Assembly: GCA_019359235.1 (NCBI GenBank)
Contig: JAHHHT010000009.1
Coordinates: forward strand, 241,177 to 305,176
Origin: Oscillatoria princeps RMCB-10
GTDB taxonomy: Bacteria > Cyanobacteriota > Cyanobacteriia > Cyanobacteriales > Oscillatoriaceae
Length of the DNA: 64,000 bases
Direction of reading: 5' to 3'
Part shown: piece after piece, positions 45,323 through 53,852 of the stretch
How positions within the stretch are numbered: position 1 is the stretch's first letter
How the letters are laid out: every line of letters starts with the position of its first letter
Program-made: the position numbers and the translations under genes
Notes under the pieces: generated by a model
What the model was told of the DNA's origin: nothing
Seen by the model: only the letters and a program-made list of their open reading frames with translations
Databases searched by the model: none

Positions 45323-46111
45323 TTAAATAAAAACCAAAGGCTTATCCTTCACCCGCGCAAACGCCCCCGCATCAAACTGGTACAGCGCCGCCGGTCGTCC
45401 CGCACCCCGCGAAACCTTAACCCCCGTATCTCTCAGGAACCCCAGCTTCAACAGGCGAGTGCGGAAATTAGAATAATCCGAAAAATTCTCCCCCAAAACC
45501 GTCGTATAAACTTGGTAAAGGTCGCTCAAAGTAAACACCTCAGGCAGCACCTCAAACGCAACCGGGCTGTACTCCAGCTTATTGCGCAAACGCCGGTAGC
45601 CATACTCCAAAATCTGGTTGTGGTCAAAAGCCAATTGCGGCACTTGCTCCAGAGGATACCAGGCAATACCGGCAAGACCGCCGGCAATCAATTCCGCTTC
45701 CTCAAACCGCACCAGAGCGAAGTAACTCACCGAAAGGTAACGACTCCCGAAGCTTTCTGGAGATTCTCTGGGGTCGCGACCCGGCCCCCCAAAGGTGTAC
45801 AATTGCTCCAAATACAGATTCTGCACCCTGATTTTCTCAGCCAAAATCCGGTAGGCGGCGTCTTCGAGAGATTCCCCTTGGCGCACTAGCGTTCCCGGCA
45901 AACTCCACTGCCCCAAAAAGGGTTCGTCCTGCCGCATCACCAACAGCACCAGCAAGCGATTTTGTGCGGTATCGACTGAGAAAATGACGTTATCAACCCC
46001 AACTTTGAAATCTGCTAGCAGGGGCGACGCTTGCGGTCGCCCCCGCCAACCAGATGTTGGCCCTTGTTTGTCCACCGGCGCTGCCATTTTGTTTAGGTCG
46101 CGTCCTGACAT
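45323..46111 (-). CDS. nrtR: NrtR-type regulator (degenerate Nudix domain + winged helix)
   Basis: A 262-residue protein with a Nudix-fold domain (about 35-165) and a C-terminal winged-helix region (about 175-255, TLSDLYQVYTTVLGENFSDY, FRTRLLKLGFLRDT). The Nudix box (73-96) is PGTLVRQGESLEDAAYRILAEK: the second Gly is Thr, the RE pair is RI, and EE is EK. Loss of metal-binding Glu fits a sensor that binds ADP-ribose-type ligands rather than an active hydrolase. NrtR proteins repress NAD biosynthesis genes. Its position between nadD and nadE fits that role. It overlaps the end of nadD by 19 bp. A catalytic ADP-ribose pyrophosphatase is the alternative, less likely given the box. Confidence 0.82.
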   Translation of the reverse strand: MSGRDLNKMAAPVDKQGPTSGWRGRPQASPLLADFKVGVDNVIFSVDTAQNRLLVLLVMRQDEPFLGQWSLPGTLVRQGESLEDAAYRILAEKIRVQNLYLEQLYTFGGPGRDPRESPESFGSRYLSVSYFALVRFEEAELIAGGLAGIAWYPLEQVPQLAFDHNQILEYGYRRLRNKLEYSPVAFEVLPEVFTLSDLYQVYTTVLGENFSDYSNFRTRLLKLGFLRDTGVKVSRGAGRPAALYQFDAGAFARVKDKPLVFI

Positions 46112-46671
46112 GCGTACAAATGCTCCCGATGAATGTATGCCTCAACCGGCGGCGTCAGCGCTTCCGTGTCTCTATTTTCACGATACGCGGTGGAGGAGAC
46201 TGCCGGCGGACTGAGCTGGGCCACCCTGACTTCAGTTCCCATCTGCCTCAGCTTCTCAATGCCGGCTTCCTCTATGGGATATGCCGGTCGGGGCACAACT
46301 AGCAGCTTAACTTGCCGCAACAGCTGTTCAGCGGCATACCACCGGGGCAGCTGCAGCACCAAGTCGGAACCGATTATCAGGGTAAAATCCGCCTGTGGCC
46401 AGCGCTGGCGGGCTCGCTCCACCGATGTCAGGGTCCTGCGGTGGCTCAGTTCTGGGTGGAGGGCGATGTTGTGCCGGTGCGGCGAAATATCGTCAATCAG
46501 CAACCGCAGCATTCTCTCTCGATGTTCCAGCGGCGTCTGCCCAGACTTAAAGGGATTGTCCGACGCCCAGACTGCCACTAAGTCAAAGTGTTGGGACAGC
46601 CAGCTGAGAATCTTTTGATGGCCGACCGTCGGCGGATCGGCACTCGTACCGAATAGAGCAATCTTGAGCAT
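46093..46671 (-). CDS. nadD: nicotinate-nucleotide adenylyltransferase
   Basis: A 192-residue nucleotidyltransferase that adenylates nicotinate mononucleotide. The N-terminal ATP-binding motif is GTSADPPTVGHQ (T/HxGH type), with a substrate loop WASDNPFKSGQTPLEHRERM, IIGSDLVLQLPRW in the middle and the late VSSTAYRE motif (the ISSTxIR equivalent). Length is typical. It follows pncB by 41 bp and makes the substrate used by NadE. Confidence 0.93.
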   Translation of the reverse strand: MLKIALFGTSADPPTVGHQKILSWLSQHFDLVAVWASDNPFKSGQTPLEHRERMLRLLIDDISPHRHNIALHPELSHRRTLTSVERARQRWPQADFTLIIGSDLVLQLPRWYAAEQLLRQVKLLVVPRPAYPIEEAGIEKLRQMGTEVRVAQLSPPAVSSTAYRENRDTEALTPPVEAYIHREHLYACQDAT

Positions 46672-46712
46672 CGTTCTAAAGAAGGATGTGCCAGCGGACA
46701 GCTGACAGCTGG

Positions 46713-48119
46713 CTAGTGACTTTGCATTTGTTGCGCCAGCGCCCGCAACTCGGCAGAGAGTTCCACCGGCAGCGGCGCGGGGCGCTCCAGCCGGCGAGTC
46801 TCGTAAGGCAGGCTGGCCACGGAGGCAGCGGTGCGCTCTGCGATCGCCTCCAGCGGTTCAGGCGGCTGCACCCGTTTTCCCTGTTTGAACACCAGCTGCA
46901 GCAGCGGCTCACCGGCACCCGGGCCTTCTGTGACCAGTCCCAGCCGGTCGCCAACCGCCTGCTGCCGGTCTTTCTGGCGAAATATCTGCTTGCGCCCCGG
47001 ATAGCTCACCTTGCCGGCGGACTGCTTCATCACCGGCATGCCATCGATTTCCACCAGTTTGTACACCCCATTCACCGGCTCTCCTGTCACCAGTTTGGTT
47101 CCCAGTCCGTAGCCGTCGATGCAGGCACCGGCACCCAGCAACCTGCTAATTTCCCACTCATCCAAATCCCCACTGGCCAAAATCGGCACTCCCGGCAGCA
47201 GGGCTCGCACTTCCTGAGACAGCTTGACCAAATCCCCAGAGTCCAGCCGCACCCCCCGCAGCTCAATTTCTCCCGCTTGCAGCCGCCCGGCCAGCAGACG
47301 AGCCGCCTCAATGGTATCGTAAGTGTCAATCAGTAGCGGGCCACCGGGAAAGTAGTGGTGGAAGGCACTAAATGCCTGCCCCTCACTGCCAGAGGTTGCC
47401 GTTAAGGCCATCACCAGCGAATGGGCCATCGTCCCCGCTGGCTTGCGCCCTAATTTCATCGCCGCCAGGACGTTTGAGGTGGCGTCCAGTCCTGCCGCCA
47501 GAGCCGCCCTTGCCGCCCACAGGGACGCCTGCGGGCTAAAGGCGCGCCGCGTCCCGAACTCCAGCAGCGTCGCCCCTGGGCCAGCCACATCCCGCAGGCG
47601 GGCGGCTCGCGTGGCGATTAAGGTTTGGTAGTTCAGCGCGTTCAGCAGGTAGGTTTCCACCAGCTGAGCCTGCCACAGTGGCGCTTCCACGCGCAGCAGC
47701 GGCTCGTTGGGGAAAACCGCAACTCCCTCCTGCACCGCCCAAACATCGCCGGTGAAGCGCCCCCCCTCCAGCAGCGACCAAAAGCGCTCCGGCGCTTCGG
47801 TAAAAATCCCCGTCGCCTGCAGCGCCGCAATCTGGTCAGCAGAGAAGTGGAATTGCTCCAGGTAGTCCAGCGCCTGCGCCAAGCCCATCGCAATCAAGTA
47901 GCCAAAGTTTTCTGGCAGCCGGCGCACAAACAGCTCAAAGCTGGCTCTCCGTTCCTCTAAACCTTCGCCGGTGTAGCAGGCGGCCATAGTCAGCTGGTAT
48001 AAATCGGTCAGGAGACTGTAATCCTCCGGGTAGAGCCCCAGATCGGCGCTGTCTCTCCTCGCCATATCCTGAATATTTTCAGCGTGCGGACTGTTCCAGT
48101 CAGTAGCAGTGCTCATCAA
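46713..48119 (-). CDS. pncB: nicotinate phosphoribosyltransferase
   Basis: A 468-residue salvage enzyme that joins nicotinate to PRPP, giving nicotinate mononucleotide. Characteristic segments are LLTDLYQLTMAACY at the N-terminus, LLEFGTRRAFSPQASLWAARAA, a GTMAHSLVMA segment, LIDTYDTIEAARL, GVRLDSGDLVKLS and GVYKLVEIDGMPVMKQSAGK. First gene of the NAD operon. Expression of the whole run is probably driven from the 48120-48230 region and repressed by NrtR, though no clear operator was recognised there. Confidence 0.95.
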   Translation of the reverse strand: MMSTATDWNSPHAENIQDMARRDSADLGLYPEDYSLLTDLYQLTMAACYTGEGLEERRASFELFVRRLPENFGYLIAMGLAQALDYLEQFHFSADQIAALQATGIFTEAPERFWSLLEGGRFTGDVWAVQEGVAVFPNEPLLRVEAPLWQAQLVETYLLNALNYQTLIATRAARLRDVAGPGATLLEFGTRRAFSPQASLWAARAALAAGLDATSNVLAAMKLGRKPAGTMAHSLVMALTATSGSEGQAFSAFHHYFPGGPLLIDTYDTIEAARLLAGRLQAGEIELRGVRLDSGDLVKLSQEVRALLPGVPILASGDLDEWEISRLLGAGACIDGYGLGTKLVTGEPVNGVYKLVEIDGMPVMKQSAGKVSYPGRKQIFRQKDRQQAVGDRLGLVTEGPGAGEPLLQLVFKQGKRVQPPEPLEAIAERTAASVASLPYETRRLERPAPLPVELSAELRALAQQMQSH

Positions 48120-48557
48120 CCAGCTCCCTAACGAGATCCGTTTCCTCTATTATAGTAATTTTCACCAAAATGTGTTCGCATTAACTTGATAAAGTTTTAT
48201 AATCGGTGGCTGTGAACCGCTGTAGTTAGGGCTTTATGGCCTAGATATCAGCTTGTTCGACCAGCTTTTATGGTAGGTCATACAAAAAAAGCCGGTGCGG
48301 GAAGTACAGCGGCTGGACTGGGCTGAAAGCTGAGCGGTGGGCGGGATGAATGGGTTCTGTGCCAGTACCCCAACGCTGCGTCCTCTCTCACCAAACAGGC
48401 AAGCCGATTATAGCCGGCATCAAAAGCCGCAGGGGAGAGGGGGGATGGGGAGATGGGGAGAACCGGGCTTCCCTCTTTTCCTTACTTTTTTTAACATTTA
48501 CTACTAAAAGTAACGGCATGTAAAGAAAGATGAAGTTTTTTTAAAAAGAGGCCGGTT
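48120..48557. other. intergenic region upstream of pncB
   Basis: A/T-rich for the first 100 bases (TATAGTAATTTTCACC, AAAGTTTTATAATC), as expected for a promoter of the minus-strand NAD operon. No clean palindromic NrtR site is visible. From 48240 to 48557 nothing is recognisable. Confidence 0.45.
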
Positions 48558-48671
48558 GGGGGGGGGAATCTTATCGAATTATGTAGATATCCCCAAATTC
48601 ACTGCCGGAAAGTATACAATAATTGCAGGGGTGGATGAACCCAGAGAATCTCAAAGTTCAGGAGAGAGTTT

Positions 48672-48818
48672 ATGAATCTTCCTAAAGCAGTTGAAGACGC
48701 CATGCAGTATGTGATGGCAGCCGCCGCTCGCATCTTCAGCCCCAGCGACGATAAATACCCGGAAGTGGGAGTTCAACCTTTTGAAGGAGAACCCAACAAG
48801 GAACGGCATTGGACATGA
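48672..48818 (+). CDS. small conserved-looking protein, tandem copy 1 (48 aa)
   Basis: An ATG-started 48-codon gene (MNLPKAVEDAMQYV, AAAARIFSPSDDKYPEVGVQ, PFEGEPN, then KERHWT). CAGGAGAG seven to ten bases upstream is a good ribosome-binding motif, and TACAAT at 48615-48620 is a plausible -10 element. The protein has one amphipathic N-terminal helix and an acidic, Pro-containing tail, with no signal peptide. It is nearly identical to the gene at 48956; substitutions such as Ala6/Ser and Gln12/Lys, plus a 3-bp difference at the end, imply selection on the frame. I believe the family is cyanobacterial; the function is unknown. Confidence 0.85.
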   Translation: MNLPKAVEDAMQYVMAAAARIFSPSDDKYPEVGVQPFEGEPNKERHWT

Positions 48819-48955
48819 CACGAGGTTGGAAAGCAGCCGGTGGCGGGGGAGAATCTTATCGAATTATGTAGATTTTCCCAAAGTCACTCCCGGCAAGCTT
48901 ACAATAATTGCAGGGGTGGTGAACCCAGAGAATCCCAGAGTTCAGGAGAGCGTTT

Positions 48956-49105
48956 ATGAATCTTCCTAAATCAGTTGAAGACGCCATGAAGTATGTGATG
49001 GCAGCCGCCGCGCGCATCTTCAGCCCCAGCGACGATAAATACCCGGAAGTGGGAGTTCAACCTTTTGAAGGAGAACCCAACAAGGAACGGCATTGGGCAG
49101 ATTGA
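48956..49105 (+). CDS. small conserved-looking protein, tandem copy 2 (49 aa)
   Basis: The second copy of the gene at 48672: 49 codons, differing at Ser6, Lys12 and the C-terminus (KERHWAD). Its leader (GAATCTTATCGAATTATGTA, TACAATAATTGCAGGGGTGG, CAGGAGAGCG) is duplicated with it, at a period of about 284 bp, so each copy has its own promoter-like TACAAT (48900-48905) and ribosome-binding site. A strong terminator follows at 49147. The function is unknown. Confidence 0.87.
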   Translation: MNLPKSVEDAMKYVMAAAARIFSPSDDKYPEVGVQPFEGEPNKERHWAD

Positions 49106-49146
49106 CACGAGGTTGGAAAGCATTTTGACAGTCGATAATTTATTCC

Positions 49147-49177
49147 TGCGCCGGCGTGGCCTTACCATGCCGGCGCA
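49147..49177 (+). terminator. terminator after the small tandem genes
   Basis: A 13-bp stem, TGCGCCGGCGTGG/CCATGCCGGCGCA (one G-U pair), with loop CCTTA, followed by T-rich sequence ending in TTTTTTT at about 49195-49201. It lies 41 bases after the second gene. Confidence 0.75.
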
Positions 49178-49222
49178 TGTGTTTTGCTACAAAGTTTTTT
49201 TGAACCGCCGGTTACTGTGTGA

Positions 49223-49328
49223 TATAGTAATTCTAAATGATTTGCGCAACCGCTCTTGGCCCAGAACCCCGGTTTCTTAAAGAAACCGGGGTTCTGAAAT
49301 TTACACGAAGGTATAGGACGCGCTATAT
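49223..49328. repeat. family-D miniature inverted-repeat element carrying the AGAACCCCGGTTTCT core
   Basis: The left end TATAGTAATTCTAAATGATT and the right end GGACGCGCTATA match the element at 24157-24272. The centre instead holds AGAACCCCGGTTTCT-taa-AGAAACCGGGGTTCT, the double palindrome found in family A. Confidence 0.7.
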
Positions 49329-49434
49329 AGCGGCAGCAACTTAGGTTAGGACGTAGGACAGGCGTCTCGCCTGTCCCAATCTCAGACAGTGAGAGCGTTC
49401 TGGCGTGTCCATGACTGAGTTGTCCATTGCTATA
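49326..49434. repeat. family-C miniature inverted-repeat element, copy 2
   Basis: The left end TATAGCGGCAGCAACTTAGG and the right end TCCATTGCTATA enclose GGACAGGCGTCTCGCCTGTCC. It shares its first bases with the right end of the family-D copy. A stray AGAAACCCGGTTTCT-ttg-AGAAACCGGGTTTCT double palindrome follows at about 49476-49508. Confidence 0.65.
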
Positions 49435-49582
49435 AAAACCCGGGAAAAACCTGTCCCCACCGGCTTCTATAGCGCAGAAACCCGGTTTCTTTGAGAAACC
49501 GGGTTTCTGGCAACCACTGACGCTGCCGGCGCATTGAGAAGAAATTCCTGTTTCCCCAAACCCCCAACCCAACCGGCAAAAC

Positions 49583-50290
49583 TCACAGCAGGAATTGATT
49601 CAAGAAAAAAGCCACCGCCGCACTCCCCAAAGGCACCGTGAGATTGTCAATCCCAAACCAGGAAAAAGCTTCCAAGCCGGTGGCCACAAAAGCCACGGCC
49701 ACCGGCACCAGCCAAGTGGCCGAAATATTGCCCCGCACTACGAGCAGAATCGAGCAACAGACAGCAAAGCTGACGAGAGCCATCGTCAGAGAGCCTTCCC
49801 AGCTCTTTTTTATCCCCCAAAACTGATAGCGGTGCCGGCCAAAGCGCTGGCCAATCAGCGCGGCTAACCCATCCCCCCAAGTCATCACCAAAATCCCGAT
49901 AGCAGCATACTGGGGCTGTTGCAGTGGCCAAAACCAGGCAATCAGCACCCCCATACTGACGGCATAGAAAAACGTCCCAAAGCTCTGGCGTCCAACGCTG
50001 TTGACACCCGGTAAGATAGGAAACCGGTAGGACAAAAGCGCCACCGCACTCGATAAAACCGCCGCCCCAATCCCCACCCATGCCGGTATTTGCAGCCACC
50101 AAGCAAGCAAGATGACGTTGCCGGTGCCAATGTGGACTATCTTGCGCGTAATCTCGAAATCGACCGAGGCATAGCGGTGTAACGACTCCGCTAAGAGCAA
50201 TATCGCACCCAACCAGATTCCAACGACTGTCAGCTGGAGCCACAAAGCTGGGACTGATGCTGGCGAAGGCACTGCAGTAAGTAAGGACAC
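49583..50290 (-). CDS. phytol/polyprenol kinase-like membrane protein
   Basis: A 235-residue integral membrane protein with about six to seven helices. Motifs of the CTP-dependent dolichol/phytol kinase family are visible: EITRKIVHIGTGNVILLAWW near the N-terminus, GRQSFGTFFYA in the middle, MTWGDGLAALIGQRFG and KKSWEGSLTM, then ISATWLVPVAVAFVATGLEA. In cyanobacteria and plastids the VTE5-type members phosphorylate phytol for tocopherol and chlorophyll recycling. Substrate is inferred from this family. The GTG start at 50290 has only a weak ribosome-binding motif, so the N-terminus is uncertain. Confidence 0.85.
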   Translation of the reverse strand: MSLLTAVPSPASVPALWLQLTVVGIWLGAILLLAESLHRYASVDFEITRKIVHIGTGNVILLAWWLQIPAWVGIGAAVLSSAVALLSYRFPILPGVNSVGRQSFGTFFYAVSMGVLIAWFWPLQQPQYAAIGILVMTWGDGLAALIGQRFGRHRYQFWGIKKSWEGSLTMALVSFAVCCSILLVVRGNISATWLVPVAVAFVATGLEAFSWFGIDNLTVPLGSAAVAFFLNQFLL

Positions 50291-50635
50291 GATGAAAGTA
50301 ATAGAGTAGAAAGCTACCTATCACTGTATTCGATTTAGGCCACCCCTACTGCCTCCAAATCCACCGGCGAACTCCTGCTCACTCCCGCGCCTCCGGTCGA
50401 GTCCCTTTGTCGCCAGCCGGCTTCAGGCATAATAGCTGTAGCGGTTTTCAGTTGGATGAAGCACACCCAAAGAAACCCGGTTTCTTAAAGAAACCGGGTT
50501 TCTCAGTACCTCACTCCTGCGAAAACCGCTATAATACCTGACAGCCACAGGTGCGCCGGCACAAATTTTTCCCGCCGCTCCCTGTCCTTTTCAAGCCGCG
50601 TCACATCGCCGGCACAGACGCATGCCGGTGCGCCC
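50291..50635. other. intergenic region with a family-A element
   Basis: Apart from the family-A copy at 50437-50534, nothing is recognisable. The gap separates two minus-strand genes. Confidence 0.5.
50437..50534. repeat. family-A miniature inverted-repeat element
   Basis: 98 bp, the same length as the copy at 36669 but in the opposite orientation: TGTAGCGGTTTTCAGTTGGAT at left (first 20 bases), CGAAAACCGCTATAA at right, with the AGAAACCCGGTTTCT-taa-AGAAACCGGGTTTCT core and CTCAGTACCTCA beside it. Confidence 0.85.
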
Positions 50636-52093
50636 TTAGCAAGAAGTCTTTTCTAGGATGACTTGGCCTCCTACATGAAGGATTTTAATCTTCCTCTTAA
50701 AAGCGGTCAAAAAAGCGTCTATACCAATCTTGGTATTCAGGTCAGGGCTGTTAATAAATTCAAAATCATAATCATCAAAAATCATCAGTCCGCCAACTTT
50801 TAGCAGTCCCCAGGACAGCACCGCATCTGCCAAGACGTCACTCGGCAGGTGTGACCCGTCAATATAGATCGTATCGTAACAATTGAGAGGCAGCGCTCGC
50901 ATCACCTCTTGCGACATTCCCACAATCTTTGTGACCTTCTCCCGCGCTCCCGCTATCGCAATATTAAAATCAAATCTCTCCTCAATAGAGTTGAGGTATC
51001 CCGCCTCGAAATGCTTGTGTTCAACGCTTCCCTCAAAAGTATCTATGCAAGTAATCTTCCCAGATTCGTGAGTTAGAATGTTTTCCAGCAGCCAACAAGT
51101 AGACCTGCCCTCCCAACTCCCTATTTCTAAAAACTGTAGGTCAGGGCGGTGAGCGAACCGGCCTAAATACACTTGCAATATGGGAATATTCCAGCTAAAC
51201 CAATCTTGGGTAAATTGATAGCCTTTCACCCTATTCTGGACTTCGTATCTGGCCCAATTTAATTTATCTTGCGCCTCAGTAAAGCCCGGTTCTATCTCTA
51301 ACGCTTCCTGGAAAAAATTCACGGCTCGCTCCCATTCCCCCTGATTGGCCAGCGCTATCCCCACCTTACAGCAGATGCCCGCCAGGTCATGTTTAGGAAG
51401 ATCGTGTCCTGTATTTAGCGCTTTCTGGAAGTAACTGGCTGCTTGGGCAAAGCTACCCTGCTGGTACAGGACTTTCCCAAAGCTATTATATGCCAGTGCC
51501 AATTTATTCTTAATCTCCCCAGCCTTCCGCTCGTCAGAAAGCAGCTCCTCACGCTGCAAGGCGATTTCGATAAAATCCTGGAAAGGACTGATATCTAAAA
51601 CTCTATCTACTACTTTTACTAGCAGTTCAGGACTGATCTCCTGAATTTCTTCAGATAACAGCAGTTGAGTGGCTTGTCTTAAGAGGATTTTAGCTTCATT
51701 TAACAGCTCCCCATCCGGAGACAGCCAAATAAGGGAGAGCAGATTTGGCAAATTTGCTGGGTCAAATTCGCGGATATACTGGCGAATGACCCAGGCATAT
51801 TTCAGGTCAGAGTCGGCTTCGCTTCTTTGGGCTGCAGCTGCTAATACCCCAACGAGTTCTGCTGTCCAGACCTCAATTTGCTCAGGACTTCCCTGCGCCA
51901 TCGCTGACAGCCAGGTAGCCTGAGCTTCTGATTCTTCTCCTTGCAGCAGCCAGGCTAGACCTAGATGCCAATAGTTAGACATCACAGTTGGGTCAGCCTC
52001 AATGCTTCGCTCGCAGAGCGCCACCGCTTCGCTATATTTCTGTTGCGCCAGACACTTAGCAACTTGCTGCTGCAATTCTGAGAATTGAATCAT
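50636..52093 (-). CDS. TPR protein fused to a class I SAM-dependent methyltransferase
   Basis: A 485-residue protein. The first about 285 residues are helical, with TPR-like pairs (YSEAVALCERSIEADP; VLYQQGSFAQAASYFQKALN; GEWERAVNFFQEALEIEPG). The C-terminal about 180 residues form a Methyltransf_24-type domain: FLEIGSWEGRSTCWLLENIL gives the SAM-binding loop, CIDTFEGSVEH the acidic ribose contact, YDTIYIDGSHLPSDVLADAV and LLKVGGLMIFDDYDF later strands. Such fusions often sit with glycan or cell-surface genes, but no such neighbour is present here. The methyl acceptor is unknown. Confidence 0.88.
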   Translation of the reverse strand: MIQFSELQQQVAKCLAQQKYSEAVALCERSIEADPTVMSNYWHLGLAWLLQGEESEAQATWLSAMAQGSPEQIEVWTAELVGVLAAAAQRSEADSDLKYAWVIRQYIREFDPANLPNLLSLIWLSPDGELLNEAKILLRQATQLLLSEEIQEISPELLVKVVDRVLDISPFQDFIEIALQREELLSDERKAGEIKNKLALAYNSFGKVLYQQGSFAQAASYFQKALNTGHDLPKHDLAGICCKVGIALANQGEWERAVNFFQEALEIEPGFTEAQDKLNWARYEVQNRVKGYQFTQDWFSWNIPILQVYLGRFAHRPDLQFLEIGSWEGRSTCWLLENILTHESGKITCIDTFEGSVEHKHFEAGYLNSIEERFDFNIAIAGAREKVTKIVGMSQEVMRALPLNCYDTIYIDGSHLPSDVLADAVLSWGLLKVGGLMIFDDYDFEFINSPDLNTKIGIDAFLTAFKRKIKILHVGGQVILEKTSC

Positions 52094-52112
52094 TTTGAGA
52101 ACCTGTTTTTAA

Positions 52113-53279
52113 CTACAGCCGCGAGCGCACAAACGCCTCCAACCGCGCCATGCCCTTCTCGATGGTAGCCATATCAGTCGCGTAGGACAAGCGGATGCAG
52201 TCGTCCGCACCGAAGGCAATCCCAGGAACAGCCGCCACTTGCTGAGATTCCAGCAAACCCTCACAGAACTCCCGCGATTTCAGCCCCGTCTTGCTGATAT
52301 TGGGAAACATGTAGAAAGCGCCGTCTGGTTTAGAGCAGTACAGTCCGGGAATAGAGTTAAGTAATTGTAGCATAACTTCCCGGCGTTTGGCAAAAGCTTG
52401 GCGCATTTCCTCCACACAGTCTTGCGGGCCTTCCAACGCGGCGATTGCGCCATACTGGGCAAACGTGCACACATTGGAGGTACTGTGGCTTTGCAGGGTG
52501 ACGGTGGCTTTAATCAAATCTTTCGGCCCTGCCAGATAGCCCAGACGCCAGCCGGTCATCGAGTAAGCTTTGGCAAACCCGTTGCTGACTATCGTGCGCT
52601 CGAAGATTTCTTTGCCGAGAGAGCCAATACTCAGGTGCTCAGCGCCGTCGTAGAGAATTTTCTCGTAAATCTCGTCGGCGACAACTAAGATATCTTTCTC
52701 CACAACGACTTCGGCCAGGGCCCGAATTTCATCGGGCGTGTACACCATGCCTGTGGGGTTGGAAGGCGAGTTGAGGACAAACAGCCGAGTCTGCGGAGTG
52801 CAAGCGTTTCGCAGCTGCACCGGCGTGATTTTGTACCCAGTCCCCTCGTCGGTGGGCACGATGACCGACACGCCACCGGCCAGCGTCACCATTTCAGGAT
52901 AGCTCAGCCAGTAGGGTGCCGGTATAATCACCTCATCCCCCGGATTGAGCAGCGCCACCATCAGGTTATACAGAGAATGTTTGCCGCCATTGGTGACGAT
53001 GATGTTTTCAGCGGCGTAGTCCAGGTTGTTTTCGGTTTTCAGCTTGCGGGCGATGGCCTCTCGCAGCTTCAGCTCACCGGCAGCTGGGCCATATTTGGTC
53101 TTGCCGGCATCCAGCGCCTGCTTGGCGGCGTCTTTGATGTGCGCCGGCGTGTCGAAATCCGGTTCGCCGGCGCTGAAACTGCAAATATCGATGCCCGAGG
53201 CTTTCATCGCCTTGGCCTTGGCGTCAATCGCCAGCGTTAAGGAAGGAGTTACCTGACCAACTCGTGCTGCCAGTTTCAT
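52113..53279 (-). CDS. aspC: aspartate/aromatic-type aminotransferase
   Basis: A 388-residue class I PLP aminotransferase. Motifs are [11 protein letters not shown] near the N-terminus, [32 protein letters not shown] (cofactor Asn), [15 protein letters not shown], and the Schiff-base Lys in [16 protein letters not shown], plus the substrate-binding Arg in CIRLSYA. The ATG at 53279 (MKLAARVGQ) is the family's usual start, with GGAG upstream. Substrate is most likely aspartate or a related amino acid. It is 19 bp upstream of the TPR-methyltransferase gene, perhaps co-transcribed. Confidence 0.92.
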   Translation of the reverse strand: MKLAARVGQVTPSLTLAIDAKAKAMKASGIDICSFSAGEPDFDTPAHIKDAAKQALDAGKTKYGPAAGELKLREAIARKLKTENNLDYAAENIIVTNGGKHSLYNLMVALLNPGDEVIIPAPYWLSYPEMVTLAGGVSVIVPTDEGTGYKITPVQLRNACTPQTRLFVLNSPSNPTGMVYTPDEIRALAEVVVEKDILVVADEIYEKILYDGAEHLSIGSLGKEIFERTIVSNGFAKAYSMTGWRLGYLAGPKDLIKATVTLQSHSTSNVCTFAQYGAIAALEGPQDCVEEMRQAFAKRREVMLQLLNSIPGLYCSKPDGAFYMFPNISKTGLKSREFCEGLLESQQVAAVPGIAFGADDCIRLSYATDMATIEKGMARLEAFVRSRL

Positions 53280-53852
53280 GCTCAATTGCTCCACTGCGGC
53301 AATTCTCTAACGTCTCCGACTATCCCACACGATGCCGGAAGAGTTGGGTTTTTTCACTTTATCTTCACTCTTCCCTCGTTCCCTCGTTCCCTGGCTCAGG
53401 CTGGGAACGCATATCTGGAGGCTGAGCCTCCCCCTCACCTCCTTATTGCCAGAAAGCTGACTCTGAATGTGAGCCAGAGCCTCACCGCTCGGCAGTCGGG
53501 GCTCACGGCTTCCCCCAGCCGGTCGCAGAAACAAACATTCCTCTCATATCCGGTTAATTGCCTTTATTAATGTTTAACCCGCACTGTTGCTATACCTATC
53601 GCGCTTTTACTCAATTTTTAGAGTAATCAACCGGATATAATAGGAGCGAACTCAAAGAAAGCGCCCCAGACAGCCTGCGGGAGGGGCGCAGTGCTTTTTA
53701 CCTCAGCTCTGAGAGTTGATTTATAAAGAAAAAGTGAAGGCACAAGAAACCGGGTTTCTTGTACTGGGGAAGCCGGAAAACTGAACTCTCCTAGAGAAGA
53801 AACCCGGTTTCTGGCCCCATTCCGGCTTAACAATTACTTTATAAATCAGCTC
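53280..53852. other. intergenic region with repeat modules
   Basis: Contains an inverted X-type module (CCCTCGTTCCCTGGCTCAGG ... GGAGGCTGAGCCTCC) at 53376-53430 and a family-B element at 53719-53846. No gene supported. Confidence 0.5.
53719..53846. repeat. family-B miniature inverted-repeat element, copy 2
   Basis: The ends are ATTTATAAAGAAAAAGTGAA and TTAACAATTACTTTATAAAT, giving the terminal repeat ATTTATAAAG. Inside are AGAAACCGGGTTTCT and, about 50 bases later, AGAAACCCGGTTTCT. The right end stops 7 bases before the stop codon of the aldolase gene (minus strand), so it could supply the 3' end of that transcript. Confidence 0.8.

Larger units (their letters stand above)
48558..49122 (+). 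repeat. 284-bp tandem duplication containing leader and gene
   Basis: The first unit runs from about 48558 to 48838, the second from about 48839 to 49122. Both begin with GAATCTTATCGAATTATGTA near the left side and end in CACGAGGTTGGAAAGCA. Similarity, above 90% by eye, extends over promoter, leader, coding region and tail. Confidence 0.85.
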
